The notes: generated by a model from the letters alone, not told the origin. A DNA stretch of 64,000 nt from Megalopta genalis (GCF_051020955.1 NC_135014.1:29992742-30056741), one strand, 5' to 3'; counted from the stretch's first letter, positions 23,507 through 34,660 are shown. Made by a program: numbers and translations.

Positions 23507-24340
23507 CCTTTCCCTCCATTGAGCCCGAGCCCAGTCGGGCCGATAACCATCGACAGCGCGGCCATTCAATTCCGGCGGAATATTCGACGTCCGACAAAGT
23601 CTATCCGGCATCTAGCTTTATCACTTTGTCCCGTATCCGCGGACGTGGATGGCTGGCACGCCGCGAGATAGACCCGCCGGCCCGCCATTCAACGGTTTCG
23701 ATCCGACACAGGGAAGGGTGCCAGGAAAAAGTGGCCGATCGACGGCGGCCGCGGGCCCCGACCGGTTTTCTAGATTTCTTTATTATCCAGCTTCGACGCG
23801 TTTCGTTATCGAAACTCTCCCACCCCCCTCGCCCACCCCCGACGAATATATAGCCGAATAATCCGCGAGCCAACGACGCGTTTCCGTCCGAAGAGGCGGC
23901 TGTGTATTTCGTTCTTCGGTTAGGGGTAGCGGACGGTACACGTCCGAGAGAAGACACGTCTGGCAAACGTTGCGCGGAAACACCATGGAAAGTTCGACGG
24001 ATAGCGGAGAGTTTTTGGAAGTTGAACAGAGAGAGCGACGGCGATCTTTTTTCTTTTTTTTTTTTGGTCCTCCTCCTGTTTGGTCTAGCCGCGCGATCTA
24101 TAGATTTCCGAGCGTAGCGTAGCCCCCCCCGATATCCGAGCGTACATCCCCCCGGGCGTTACGAGACAGATGCAATGTGTCTACCTATTCGTGGAATAGG
24201 GTGCCTTGCACATATGTGGTCGGACGAAGTTGGACGTTGGCAGGGAAAAGTGCCAGAAGGTACTGAAAAGGGAAGGAAATAAGCGCTGTACGTGGCGAAG
24301 GCGGTTTCCACGTTGCCAAAAATCAAACTTTCTGGACCGT
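22871..24340. other. Non-coding interval with a CT tract
   Basis: CG-rich mosaic sequence with no recognised gene. A CT microsatellite lies at 23451-23504. Open frames across it are low-complexity translations (RERERE or SLSLSL). Confidence 0.5.
23451..23504. repeat. CT microsatellite
   Basis: TTCTCTCTTTCTCTCTCTCC, then pure CT dinucleotides to 23504. Confidence 0.85.
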
Positions 24341-24347
24341 GCTGCTC

Positions 24348-24442
24348 TCCACTCTCCCCCCTCTCGCTCTCTCTCTCTCTCTCTTTCTCTCTCTCAGGGA
24401 GAGGCAGGCTCCATCTCTTTCCCTTTCTCGGGGAGAGGAAGG

Positions 24443-24487
<45 letters not shown>

Positions 24488-24620
24488 GGAGAGGCAGGCT
24501 CCATCTCTCTCTCTCTCTCTCTCTCAGGGAGAGGCAGGCTCCATCTCTCTCTCTCTCTCTCTCTCTCAGGGAGAGGAAGCCTCCATCTCTCTCTCTCTCT
24601 CTCTCTCGGGGAGAGGAAGC

Positions 24621-24651
<31 letters not shown>

Positions 24652-24910
24652 GGGAAGAGGAAGGCTCCATCTACCTCCCTCTCTCTCTCTCTCTCAGGGA
24701 GAGGCAGGCTCCATCTCTCTATCTCTCTCTCTCTCTTTCTCTCGGGGAGAGGAAGGCTCCATTTCCCACTCCCTCTCTCTCTCTCTCTCGGGGAGAGGCA
24801 GGCTCCACATATCTCTCTCTCTTTCTCTCTCTCTCGGGGAGAGGTAGGCTCCATATCTCTCTCACTCTCTCTCTCTCTCTCTCTCTCTCGGGAGGAGGGA
24901 GGCTCCAAGT
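24348..24910. repeat. Compound CT minisatellite with GGGAGAGGMAGGCTCCAT spacer
   Basis: About ten to twelve units of 40-60 bp alternate a variable CT run with a conserved spacer of the form CAGGGAGAGGCAGGCTCCAT or CGGGGAGAGGAAGGCTCCAT. Length variation lies in the CT part. The spacer contains GGAG...CTCC, which can pair with itself. All six frames read through because of the composition, so the long reading frames are not genes. Confidence 0.9.
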
Positions 24911-26446
24911 GCGAGGATAAATAAAATAAAAGCCGGCCCATAGATAACCGGTCGCGTATTTTGCAATATTATATTCGGCGGCCTGGTTTTCAATTGTGCG
25001 TTAGTCGTTTGCAGAACGGGAATATCCACCGGTTGATTAATATTTACCCGAAAGCCCGGTCGTTCCGCGCAGTAAAAGCGAGCTATTTAATTTGATCCTA
25101 CGGGCCGAGTCATTATATAAATAAAACGTTCCCGGCGGGAACGGCCGGGAACGAGATCGAATTTTCAGCCGGGTTCGAGCCAGAGAGACGAAGAGGAATT
25201 TCGATGCTTTTTTTCCGAAAATTACGCGCGGACTCCTTGCTTTTTCGATGGTTTTTCTTGTACGAACCCGGGCGCGACGACCGCGGCGCGCGGTCTTTTA
25301 AGAAGGTTGTCCAATTCAGAGCCGTCAATTTTAAGCGATTTTCGCGACCGCGGCTCGGTTTTCGTAGACCTCGTTACAGGATTCGGTTTGTTCGTTCTAA
25401 AGAGAAACGTCGTCTTAAATCTGCGTAGAGGTAACCGTTTCCTCGTGAACCGGGAATAACGTGGAAAATAGATTCGGGTCTCGCAAAATGGCGGCCGTGT
25501 GCGGCAGGAATTCAGCGAAATATCGCGGTAAATATTACAGTAAACATCATAGTAAATATTGCATTAAATATTACAGTAAATATTGCTGTAAATATTAATT
25601 CTTCTTTCCTTCTGTTAACGTCAAAGAAGTTCTCCAATCGGTATTGCGATGAATCACGAGACAAGGGATGAAAAGGGATTCATCTGTTGGCCATCGAAGG
25701 GTTAATTTAATTTCAGCTGGAAATTACACGCGCGCGTTGTTCCGCGCGAACCTCGACAGGGAATATTCATCGATGGAGAATCGAAAGCCTGGATTCTCGC
25801 GGAGATCTGTGCGAATCGCGAGGGTGGAGCACCGCAAATTCGGCCGCGAGAGGCGAACCGAGCGCGCATACGGCGCAGAGGCAAAAAGAAAAAAGAGAAG
25901 AAAAAAAAAAGGAAAAAAAGAAAGAAATGGAAGAATCGCGAGGGACGTTTTAATCACGACGGAACAAATTTCGGCCTCCTAATTTGGCGCGAGATGACGC
26001 GAACGTGTTCCCCCTTCTATTTTGGCGGGGCATTCAGTCGAAAATGCTGAAGCGCAAGCTTCGGGGAACCGGAGGCAGAGGGGAACCGACGAGGTCCATT
26101 TGCGGGATATGTGTATGTCCGCGAAAAAAAAAAAATGTGTTAATCATTCTACTGTCGTGGTGAATAAATATTACCGTGCGGTACGGGAGGGCAATTATTC
26201 GCGCGCGGGGCAAATCCGGCGCGTAATTACCTTGTCCCGCGATTGTTAACCCTCTTACGGTGCCGCGGGGTCTCCCGCGACCCCGGCGAATTTTTCTGCA
26301 CGCTGAACCTTGCCAATCCGCGAGCCACTAGGGAACGCGAAGCTTTCTTACGAACGTGGACATTCTGTAATCGTAATTTATGCACCGAACCCTGAAAGTG
26401 TTGCGTTGGAATCTTTCCAAAACACGGAGAGTGTTTTATTTTAAAG
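24911..26446. other. Non-coding interval; possible Pho/YY1-type site near 25486
   Basis: Mixed-composition DNA with no recognised gene. CAAAATGGCGGCCG at 25484-25497 matches the AARATGGCGGC consensus of YY1/Pho. TTAACCCTCTTACGG near 26247 resembles the left end of the TTAA-flanked segment at 6392, but no right end was found. Confidence 0.4.
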
Positions 26447-26476
26447 TAATTTATTTTAAACATTCAGATTTCAGAA

Positions 26477-26521
<45 letters not shown>

Positions 26522-26640
26522 TATTATTATTATTATATTATTATATTATTATTATAATTAATATTATTATTAATATATATATATATTATATATCTATATA
26601 TACACATAGATTCTGGAATCCGAACATTTAAAATAAATTA
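26447..26640. repeat. Inverted repeat with (TA)n centre
   Basis: The left arm TAATTTATTTTAAACATTCA, then GATTTCAGAATCTA, pairs with the right arm TAGATTCTGGAATCCGAACA, then TTTAAAATAAATTA. Between them lie about 125 bases of TA/ATT repeats. The arms are about 36 bases with three or four mismatches. It may be a decayed palindromic MITE that gained a microsatellite core, or an AT cruciform. Confidence 0.7.
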
Positions 26641-26890
26641 ACCTCGTTGCCGTATCATTTTCTTCGCGGTTGCAGCGATTAAAAAAATTTATATTAATTT
26701 ATATTTATCGTATATCTATATCAATTTGAGCGTTTAAATATTGATGACACGGAACAGAATTTTAGTCTTGCTCAAAAGAACAAAATAAAATTCATGTTCA
26801 TTAATAACATATTTGTTGAACTGTTAAAATATATAGAATATTGAATCGAAGTGTCCTTATTTGCAAAGCAGCTGAGTTGTATAAGTAAAT

Positions 26891-27036
26891 AAAATGGACA
26901 ATTTGGGAAGAGGAGGCTTGCTCGACAATCGGTAACCATAAAAACGAGTCGCAAGACTAGAATAATCGTATCGCCTCTTCCCAAATTGTCCATTTTTGTG
27001 TCCAAGCTGACGGTCAATTAGGGAGAATTTACTGTA
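26891..27036. mobile_element. MITE, ACAGTAATGTCTCC family, 5'-truncated copy
   Basis: It starts inside the left arm (AAAATGGACAATTTGGGAAG) and runs through AAAACGAGTCGCAAGAC and CCCAAATTGTCCATTTTTGT to the right end TTAGGGAGAATTTACTGTA. The left end is missing. Confidence 0.7.
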
Positions 27037-27725
27037 TACAAATACAAGAGCAGAAGTTTTTCCTTTCGCTTTCCTTATTCATAGTGTTCTGTCGATTCTG
27101 GTTCGTTCTATTATGGTTGTCGAATCTTCTAATTAGTTTTTAGACATGACCGAGCTAAACGAGAGACAAACTGCAAGATTCTTCAGCTACATACACACCT
27201 ATTTCTGTTCCTGATCGTTTCGAGAGGTTCGGAATAATACAACAATACCTTAGAATTCTTGAAATGTTTTTACCGTTCTCGATACGATCCACGCATTTTT
27301 ATCATACAATTTTGATCGTAAAATTCGCGATCTACTTATAATTACAACTGCCTAACTGTATTCTACTAATACGCAACAGATTGAAAGAAACGTAGGAGAC
27401 GCAACGATTCGGCAGATATCAGCACGAATTAGGCGAGCATCCCCTACGCACGGATGCCGCGCCGGGGTTGCAGGGTTGAACCTGCCGGCGAAGGGAAGAA
27501 CGGCGGAATAAAATTGATTCCACTTTGCCCGGTGACACAATTACGTCAGGCCGGCGGAAATCGATACAGGGGAATATTTTCGATAACGGTTCCGGCGTCG
27601 GGTCGAATTTCCCCCGGTTTCTCTGTACAGCACAGTAAATTTACGGAAAGCCGTAATGCAGTCGTCACGTGTGTGGGATTAATACGCAAACGGTGCATTT
27701 ATTTAACGGAGCTGTTTATTTGCCG

Positions 27726-27741
27726 GAGAGAGAGAGCGAGC

Positions 27742-27772
<31 letters not shown>
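27726..27772. repeat. GA microsatellite
   Basis: GAGAGA run with a few GAGC and GGGA interruptions. Confidence 0.85.
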
Positions 27773-27773
<1 letters not shown>

Positions 27774-28155
27774 AGTCGGCCGGGGAGAGGCCCTCGTGAA
27801 ATTTACAGCCGGCACTGGTGTCGCTCTTCAAATAAAACTCCCCTGCCACCCCCGTGCACCCTCCGCGCGCTCACCGGCCGCCCGCCACCCACGACCCGCT
27901 GCGAAAAATCGATGCGCAATCACGAAACATCGCTACGAAATCCGCTTGAGGCAGCATCCTTCACACTTTTCACGCTCGGATACGGCGCGGACGTGTTCCC
28001 ATTTCGATTACCATACCCGGGTCACTTTATGCCCGGCATTGGACACTCGACTGATTCGATTCGCCTCGCTCGTCCCTCCCCCGCCCCGCAGTTTACACAC
28101 GCGAAAGCCTTTGAATTTTGATTGGCGACACGCACCGGGGCCCGATCGAACGTCG

Positions 28156-28160
<5 letters not shown>

Positions 28161-28196
<36 letters not shown>
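28161..28196. repeat. CT microsatellite
   Basis: Pure CTCTCT run flanked by CGAAG and GCGGC. Confidence 0.85.
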
Positions 28197-28197
<1 letters not shown>

Positions 28198-28832
28198 GGC
28201 CAGACGAAATTTTTCCGATTAATTCGCACGATTGTGACAGGACCGCCTTCTAAAACTGGCAGCCAATTAATTAATCGATATACCTTTCTCGCTCGATTCG
28301 TCGCCGATCCGCGCGCTGGCTTCCGCCGGCCCGAAAGTCGGCACTAAAGAACCGACTGAAATTTTCACACGTTCTCGATGCATCCGCGACCGAGGGAAGC
28401 TCTACTAAACCGAACTTTATGCCGCCATAATATCCGTTCCATGCTCGGTTATAACCGCGGGGACTCGACGTTCTGCTCCTGTGATCGTATCGATTTCAAC
28501 GTGAACGACTCCTTTCAGACTCGAAATATAATCGAAACAAAAATCTGTCGCCGTCGCACACAATTCTGACAATTTATAAGCATATTTCCTGTTCGCCTTT
28601 CTACCTTCCTCTGTACGCATTTCTTCTCTCTTCTTTCATTCGCTATCCGTGCACAATGAATTCTCCCCGATTCGCGCTCGGATTCTGCACCAGAATGGAC
28701 AATTTGGGAAGATTGTTCGATGTTATTACGATTACAGTAAATTCTTCCTAATTCACGCAGAGATTGTCCGCAAAAATGGACGACTTGGGAAGAGGAGACG
28801 CGATTATTCGAGCCTTGCGATTCGTTTTTATA

Positions 28833-30049
28833 TTGGGTTGGAAACTAAGTAATTGCCGATTTCAGTTATAGATGCGCTCTCACTCCCATTTTTATGATAT
28901 CCGTGAATGTTATATTATAAAATTATTATTATTATTATTATGTTATATTATGTTAAATTATGTTATATGATATATGAGATATATCTATTCCCACATGCAA
29001 CATTCGAAGCCTACGCTCTGACATTGGTATCTTTATTTGTCCTCTTTATTAACGCTGAGCCTACCGAGCAGTAATAATACCAACTGGCACGTACTGCCTC
29101 ACGAAAGCGAGAAGTCCGAATTTATTTGGAATTTGTAAAGTCTTTATTATTGGGTTGGCAACTAAGTAATTGCCGATTTCAGTTATAGATGCGCTCTCAC
29201 TCCCATTTTTATGATATCCGTAAATGTTATATTATAAAATTATTATTATTATTATGTTATATTATGTTATATTATGTTATATGATATATGAGATATATCT
29301 ATTCCCACATGCAACATTCGAAGCCTACGCTCTGACATTGGTATCTTTATTTGTCCTCTTTATTAACGCTGAGCCTACCGAGCAGTAATAATACCAACTG
29401 GTACGTACTGCCTCACGAAAGCGAGAAGTCCGAATTTATTTGGAATTTGTAAAGTCTTTATTATTGGGTTGGCAACTAAGTAATTGCCGATTTCAGTTAT
29501 AGATGCGCTCTCACTCCCATTTTTATGATATCCGTAAATGTTATATTATAAAATTATTATTATTATTATTATTATGTTACTTTTTATTATCCGTGAATGT
29601 TAGCAACTGGACAAATTGAATGCAACGGTCAAGGAAAAGCGAGCAGAATTGGTCGATCGTAAAGGTGTCATTTTCCAGCAGAACAATGCTAGGCCGCACA
29701 CGTCTTTGTCCACTCGGCAAAAATTGATGGATATTGGTTGGGAATCGATGTTACACCCACCGTATAGCCCTGATCTCGCGCCATCGGATTACAACTTATT
29801 TCGATCCCTGGACAACTCCCTTCGTGGTAAAACTTTTAACGACGATGACGCTGTAAAATCTCACTTAACTCAGTTTTCGGCCGAAAAGGATCAGACTTTC
29901 TACGAGCGTGGAATTTTCAAGCTGTCAGAGAGACGGCAAAAGGTCATCGAACAAAATGGAAAATACATTACAGATTAAACTTCGTTCCAAGCAAAAAGAA
30001 ATTTTTTACTTCATTGAACAAATCGGCAATTACTTAGTTGCCAACCCAA
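28833..30049 (+). mobile_element. Defective mariner element with triplicated left end
   Basis: The terminal repeat is TTGGGTTGGCAACTAAGTAA at the left, with its complement TTACTTAGTTGCCAACCCAA ending at 30049, and TA duplicates at 28831-28832 and 30050-30051. The left-end segment occurs three times in a row, starting at 28833, 29150 and 29464. The first two units (317 and 314 bp) each carry the terminal repeat, an ATT run and a TATCTTTATTTGTCCTCTTT block. The third passes directly into the last third of a transposase reading frame. The N-terminal and central transposase parts are missing, so it is non-autonomous. The first unit has one base change in the repeat (GGAAACTAAG). Confidence 0.9.
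29604..29978 (+). pseudogene. Mariner transposase C-terminal remnant
   Basis: The open frame reads QLDKLNATVKEKRAELV, then GVIFQQNNARPHTS, and HPPYSPDLAPSDYNLF, the last two being hallmark mariner motifs, to a TAA at 29976. The frame has no N-terminal helix-turn-helix DNA-binding domain and no first catalytic aspartate. The second catalytic position, normally the D of QDNARPH, reads N here. The third, in APSDYNLF, is kept. It is about 124 aa, against about 345 in intact mariner. It cannot encode an active transposase. Confidence 0.9.
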
Positions 30050-30163
30050 TAGTTACGAAGTGTCGACAACTATAAAAACGAGCTGCAAGACTCGAATATA
30101 TCCTTCTCCCAAATTGTCCATTTTCGTGGACAATCCGAGCGTCAGTTAGGGAGACATTACTGT

Positions 30164-30550
30164 GTTACGATCATTCGAGACCTGCGGGACAGTTTACTGC
30201 AGGGAGAATTTACTGTACCGCTTAATTTCTACCCCACCGTCTCCCCCTCCCCCGTTCTTCTCGTCGCTCCTGCATCGCTCCGTCGAAACGTCTTCCCGCG
30301 GAAGACACGGATCTTGCGTGATCTTTCCGATCGCCGGATAATATTTAGACATAGCAAGTGCACTCGATCGGCTCGCCGCTGATCGAGCCTGTAAGGGGTA
30401 GTTCCCGGCACTCGAGGCCGGATCGAAGCAGCAGCGCAAGGGTTCGCGCGTGTACGTGCACGTGTGCGTACGTATGTTCCCGCTGACGCTCTCGCAAAAA
30501 GCTAAACGTCAGGTCCCGGTTATATAGATATACATATAGATATATAGATA
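30164..30550. other. Short unannotated interval
   Basis: No gene recognised. The right part is a TATAGATATA-type repeat that flanks the next element. Confidence 0.4.
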
Positions 30551-30936
30551 TACAGGGTGTTACGCCAAACTGAGAACAGTGAAATATCTCGGAATGGAAC
30601 GAAGCTACGAAAACAATGTTTATGCAAAAAAAGTGTTCAGTATAAAGAGATATAGAAATAATACAACGATAAACTAATAATAGAGTACAAAGAAATAATA
30701 CAACATTGTATTCGTATCGAAACCAGCTATCGTAATATGACTACAAAAATGTATGGTCCCATTTAAAAAAGTCAGCTTGACCTTGAAATATCATTCGCTA
30801 TTATGTCAATAAAAAAATTATTGATACTATCTAAAACATCTCTTTATACCGAACACTTCTTCTATAAACATTGTTTTCGTAGCTTCGATCTAGTCCGAGA
30901 TGTTTCACTGTTCTCAGTTAGGCGTAACACCCTGTA
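30551..30936. mobile_element. Palindromic MITE with ACAGGGTGTTACGCC ends
   Basis: It starts TACAGGGTGTTACGCCAAAC and ends GTTAGGCGTAACACCCTGTA. The arms stay complementary for about 100 bases (ACTGAGAACAGTGAAA, GAAGCTACGAAAACAATG, then a GTTCAGTATAAAGAGAT-like block). The AT-rich core has no coding capacity. It is inserted in a TAGATATA microsatellite with TA at both ends. The superfamily is not decided. Confidence 0.85.
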
Positions 30937-30973
30937 TGTATATAGATATATAGACATAAATATATAGATATAG

Positions 30974-31011
<38 letters not shown>

Positions 31012-31521
31012 CAGCGTCTGCGGACCGGTGATGTATGACACGCGCACGGGACCAGGATACGGTACCGATGGAGCAAGATTACCGGCGACAGATAAGATCC
31101 TGATGATGCCAGGTCGCGCCAGCCGGCCTTATCCAACTTCTGATAGACAAGTCTGGTAATACATGTGCCTGTTTTGTTGGCGGGATCGCGATAGGTTCGC
31201 CCGGTCGCGTATAAATTGCGGAGAAGCCACGAGATTGAAAAGGGGCCGAGGGGGTGGCAGCCGGGGGGCGGGAGGCAGAGCCCGCTCCGGACCCGCCACC
31301 CTACGGAATGACGAATGTAACTCGGTATACGGGAGCGGTGTAAGCTCTCCGCGGCTGATCTTTGTTCGAATGACCCTGATGACGTCCGGAGATAAAGCGA
31401 CGCCCGTCGGTTCTCTGAAAAGAGACATGCTCTGGGGGATTCGAATCGAACCAACCACCTCGTCGAATCCAACTGAAAAAAGGGAGGATACACGCGCGCA
31501 CACACATACAGATAGAGAGAA

Positions 31522-31571
<50 letters not shown>

Positions 31572-33061
31572 CGGGACGATCCTTAGAATCTCGAAATCGC
31601 AACTGACCCGCGCGCCGCGTCCGCGATTCCTCGCCGCGGAATCCGCGGGGGTGGTTTCATTTCCCTCGGAATGGACGATCTTCGTCGTGGCAACATGTTG
31701 CGGACAGAGAATAAATCCGGCGGATCGGAAAAGGGACATTTATCAACGGCGAAGCTGCACGCGAGCCTGAATAAATTGACTTTTTGCTGGTGTCGCCGCC
31801 GCTGCCGCCGCCGCTTCTACCAACGTCGCCGAACCGATAGAAAGGAATTACCGGCCAGATAAAATCCTGATGATGCCAGGTCGCGCCGGCTAGCATTTAC
31901 TTACTCAGCTTTCTCTCTCGCCGCAAGAAATGGCGCCTCCTCCACCCCCGCCGGAGATCTATGTTTGATCCGCGGAGATTGTCTGGCGCTCTACCGATCG
32001 GCTCGCGATCGCCGGGCTAATAAATAAATTCGGGGAATCGCGTGGCACTGTCGGCAATCGGCCGACTAATTTTCTGTTGAGATACCGGTGGAACGAACGA
32101 TCGTGTCGCGGATTATTCTAAGGGTACGTTTCGCGTTGGAGCCGCGGCGATAAGAGCGTCGATTAACACCGGAATTATCGAGCCAAGTGAAAATGATTGG
32201 TTTCTGATATAAAAAGAGAAACTTTTATAATTTCGGACGTTATGAATGTACTTCTAGGAGAAATTTTTAGGCGCACTTCTGTATCGAAGTACGCAGGGTG
32301 TCCCGTAATTGTGTTAACAGCCGGGAAGGGGTGGTTTCTGGGGTCATTTCCTGAGTAACTTTATACTCGTCGCGCGTGAAAAGTAGCGACCGTTGGATAT
32401 TTAGATTGTAATTTTAGCGGAAACGAGAGCATATTCTCGAATCTCAAGATGTTTAGAATATTTCGAGGCCGGCCAGAGAATAAAACGAACAAATAAAAAG
32501 ATACGAATAAGATTAGAAAAGTGTCACGATAATTGTGGTGTTCGACGTGCGAAGTGCCATTACGTGTCGTTCCTTGCTTCGCTGCACACCAATTTGAATT
32601 TTTAACCTTTACCGGTATTTGATTTTTTCCTGCGTTTTATGATGCATGTGGTACACGCCGATGTTAAACGAACAAGTAAATATTAGTAATAAAATTGTTG
32701 ACTTTGTAAAATAACACCGTCTGCCTGATCCAATATTTTAACAGCGTCCGCGTTTAATATTTTAACTGTGTAACTTTAATATTTTAACCGTGTTTGACGA
32801 GTATACTCGTCGGCGCTCGATTCTCGCGACACGTACAGAGATGCGCGCCCTAAAAAGAAGGCGCTACAGCTAATTGGTTAAGCGAGTGAAGAAGACGAAG
32901 AAGAAGAAGAAGAAGCAGCGACTGTAGAGGAAGGACACGGTAAATGTTGACACAGAATAAATATAAATTGTCTTTTTCTTCGAAGGAATTATTACAATCG
33001 AAAAAGATCTAATCGTCGTCCCTGTAAAGAAAATAGCACAGCAGGGATTCGGTCCGCAGTC
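30937..33061. other. Non-coding interval with simple repeats
   Basis: It contains TA/TAGATA repeats to about 31010, a GA tract (31516-31572), a CGCCGCTGC-type trinucleotide patch near 31796, a perfect palindrome GACGAGTATACTCGTC at 32796-32811, and a GAA run near 32893-32915. No protein or RNA gene was supported. Confidence 0.5.
31516..31572. repeat. GA microsatellite
   Basis: GAGAGA and AAAGAGAG runs. The complement reads as a CT tract and produces long serine/leucine frames that are artefacts. Confidence 0.85.
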
Positions 33062-33240
33062 TAGTCATTAACAGTAGCATTTACGGAGCACAAGAAACAG
33101 CTGTTTTATGTATTAGTTTATAAAAGCAACAATGAGACATTTATTCTGATTTTTAGCAAGCGTTATTGTAACATTTGCCGTGAGTAACATATCGTAAATG
33201 AAAAAATTAGTGACCCGCCATTTCGACGGGTTCCGTAAAT
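33062..33240. mobile_element. Fragment of the hAT-type non-autonomous element (inverted relative to 47119)
   Basis: AGCATTTACGGAGCACAAGA, AACAGCTGTT, TAACATTTGCCGTGAGTAAC and GTGACCCGCCATTTCG occur here in order. The same blocks occur in reverse complement inside the element at 47119-47665. This copy lacks about 50 bases of the other and its terminal repeats. Confidence 0.7.
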
Positions 33241-33337
33241 CTATTGTCAAAGAAGCGCCGGGGGCATACAAGCACCGTTCGAATTTCCAATCTGTTACAT
33301 CGTTCGATCGAAGTCGTAACAGTCCCCGTTTGCCGGG

Positions 33338-33559
33338 TGCAGTAATGTCTCCCTAATTGACGCTCAGATTGTGCAGAAAAATGGACAATTTGGGAAGAGG
33401 TGATACGATTATTCGTGCCTTGAAGCTCATTGTTATAGTTGTTGACAATCGATAACCATAAAAAACGAGCCACAAGGCTCGAACAATCGTATCTCCTCTT
33501 CCAAAATTGTTCATTTTTAGAGCACAATCCGAGCGTCAATTAGAGAGACATTACCGTAC
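33338..33559. mobile_element. MITE, ACAGTAATGTCTCC family
   Basis: It starts TGCAGTAATGTCTCCCTAAT and ends GAGAGACATTACCGTACA. The inner arms AAAATGGACAATTTGGGAAG and CTTCCAAAATTGTTCATTTT are recognisable. Near-complete copy with one altered base at each terminus. Confidence 0.82.
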
Positions 33560-34541
33560 ATCCATTAATTTCTGTTGTTACCGGACGCGCGTGTCCCTAG
33601 CCGTTTCGAAGACGGATAATAGGTTTTTGTATGGAAAGTAGGTCCGCCGGATTACGAATTTCAGTAGCATAAAGCGTTTAATTGTTCCGTCTCGAACAGC
33701 CAGTATCTCTTTCTAGCGCTCCGGATTCGTAAAACAGGGGATTATTTCGCGTGCCGTGATTCTCGTTCGCATTCATCGCTGGGAAAGATACGTGGAACGC
33801 CGGCCCCGATTCCACCCCCCCTCGGCCCCGGCTCTTTATATATTCATTTTACCATTTCGCAGAACAAAATGGCGGTGAAAATGTACGCGCACCTCGAGAC
33901 CGAGGTTCGACGATCCCCGCGCGTTCCGAGCGCGTTCGCGGAAAAACACGAAAAACACATTTCGAATATATTCCATAAATTCGAGTCCGCGATACGCGCG
34001 CGCGTTTTGCTCATTATATTTCATTTTTCCGTTTGCTGGCGCGGATGAAAACAAAAAAACAAAAAAAAAAAAGAGAAGAAAAAAGAAAAATGAGCGCGCC
34101 GGTTAAACGACCGCGGATAAAACGTTCCTCCGTCTCTCGTGTTTCACGCGATCCTTTTTCGATTTTTTCGGGGCGGTTTCGCCGGCGGACAAACAGTGCC
34201 GCCGCGGCGCGCGGGCTCTTGTTTACGAGAGCCCGAATGCCGGATTACGCGCGTCACCGCGGCTAATATCGAAATATCAGGAGATCGGGCCGGCGTAACC
34301 TCGTTAACGGTAAATCAACCCGAAGCCCGAAGTTAGCCCGCGTATATCGATCCGGCGATGTTTCAATTCAACTTTTCGAAAGCGAGTTACGGAGACGCGA
34401 GTCGTATAACGCTTCGGACTGCCGCGGAGCAATGACGCGAAGTGAAAGGTTAATCAAACTGCCACCCCCGTGTTCTTCTCTCCCCCCTCCCCCCACCGTT
34501 CGATCCGCGTTCGTTCGACAACTCGAACGTCGATCTTCGAA
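33560..34541. other. Non-coding interval
   Basis: CG-rich mosaic with ACAAAATGGCGGTG at 33865-33878, another YY1/Pho-like site. No gene recognised. Confidence 0.4.
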
Positions 34542-34625
34542 ATACTGTAATTTCTCCCGGAAATGCCGAAATTCGGGTTGCTCCGAATTTCCCTGTGCTG
34601 CTGCTACGCCTATGTAATTTATCGC
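34542..34625 (-). mobile_element. MITE fragment, gggagaaattactgta family, right end inverted
   Basis: ATACTGTAATTTCTCCCGGA, AATGCCGAAATTCGGG and TTTCCCTGTGCTGCTGCTAC are the reverse complement of the right end of the elements ending at 44630 and 54452. Only about 85 bases remain. Confidence 0.7.
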
Positions 34626-34660
34626 TGCGTCTGGCTGGTGCGTCTATGGTCTGTACAAGA

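Larger units (their letters stand above)
27037..28732. other. Non-coding interval with GA and CT tracts
   Basis: No supported gene. A GA tract at 27726-27772 and a CT tract at 28161-28196 lie in CG-rich DNA. A fragment of the MITE arm (GAATGGACAATTTGGGAAGA) lies at 28692-28711. Confidence 0.5.
28733..30163. mobile_element. MITE, ACAGTAATGTCTCC family, split by a mariner insertion
   Basis: The left part, 28733-28832, starts TACAGTAAATTCTTCCTAAT and breaks at TTCGTTTTTATA. The right part resumes at 30050 with TAGTTACGAAGTGTCGACAA and CTATAAAAACGAGCTGCAAG and ends GGGAGACATTACTGTG. The mariner element sits exactly between the halves with a TA on each side, so the MITE is the older insertion. 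Confidence 0.8.

Noticed and set aside
24159..24941. Long open frames in all phases over the CT minisatellite (RERERE / SLSLSL proteins of 190-260 aa).
   Set aside because: The frames stay open only because CT/GA repeats lack stop codons. There is no start context or domain, and the same happens at 40280-40970, 56275-56860 and 61928-62845.
31437..31456. GGGATTCGAATCGAACC-like string suggestive of a tRNA TpsiC arm.
   Set aside because: No matching A box, acceptor stem or anticodon arm at the right distance on either strand.
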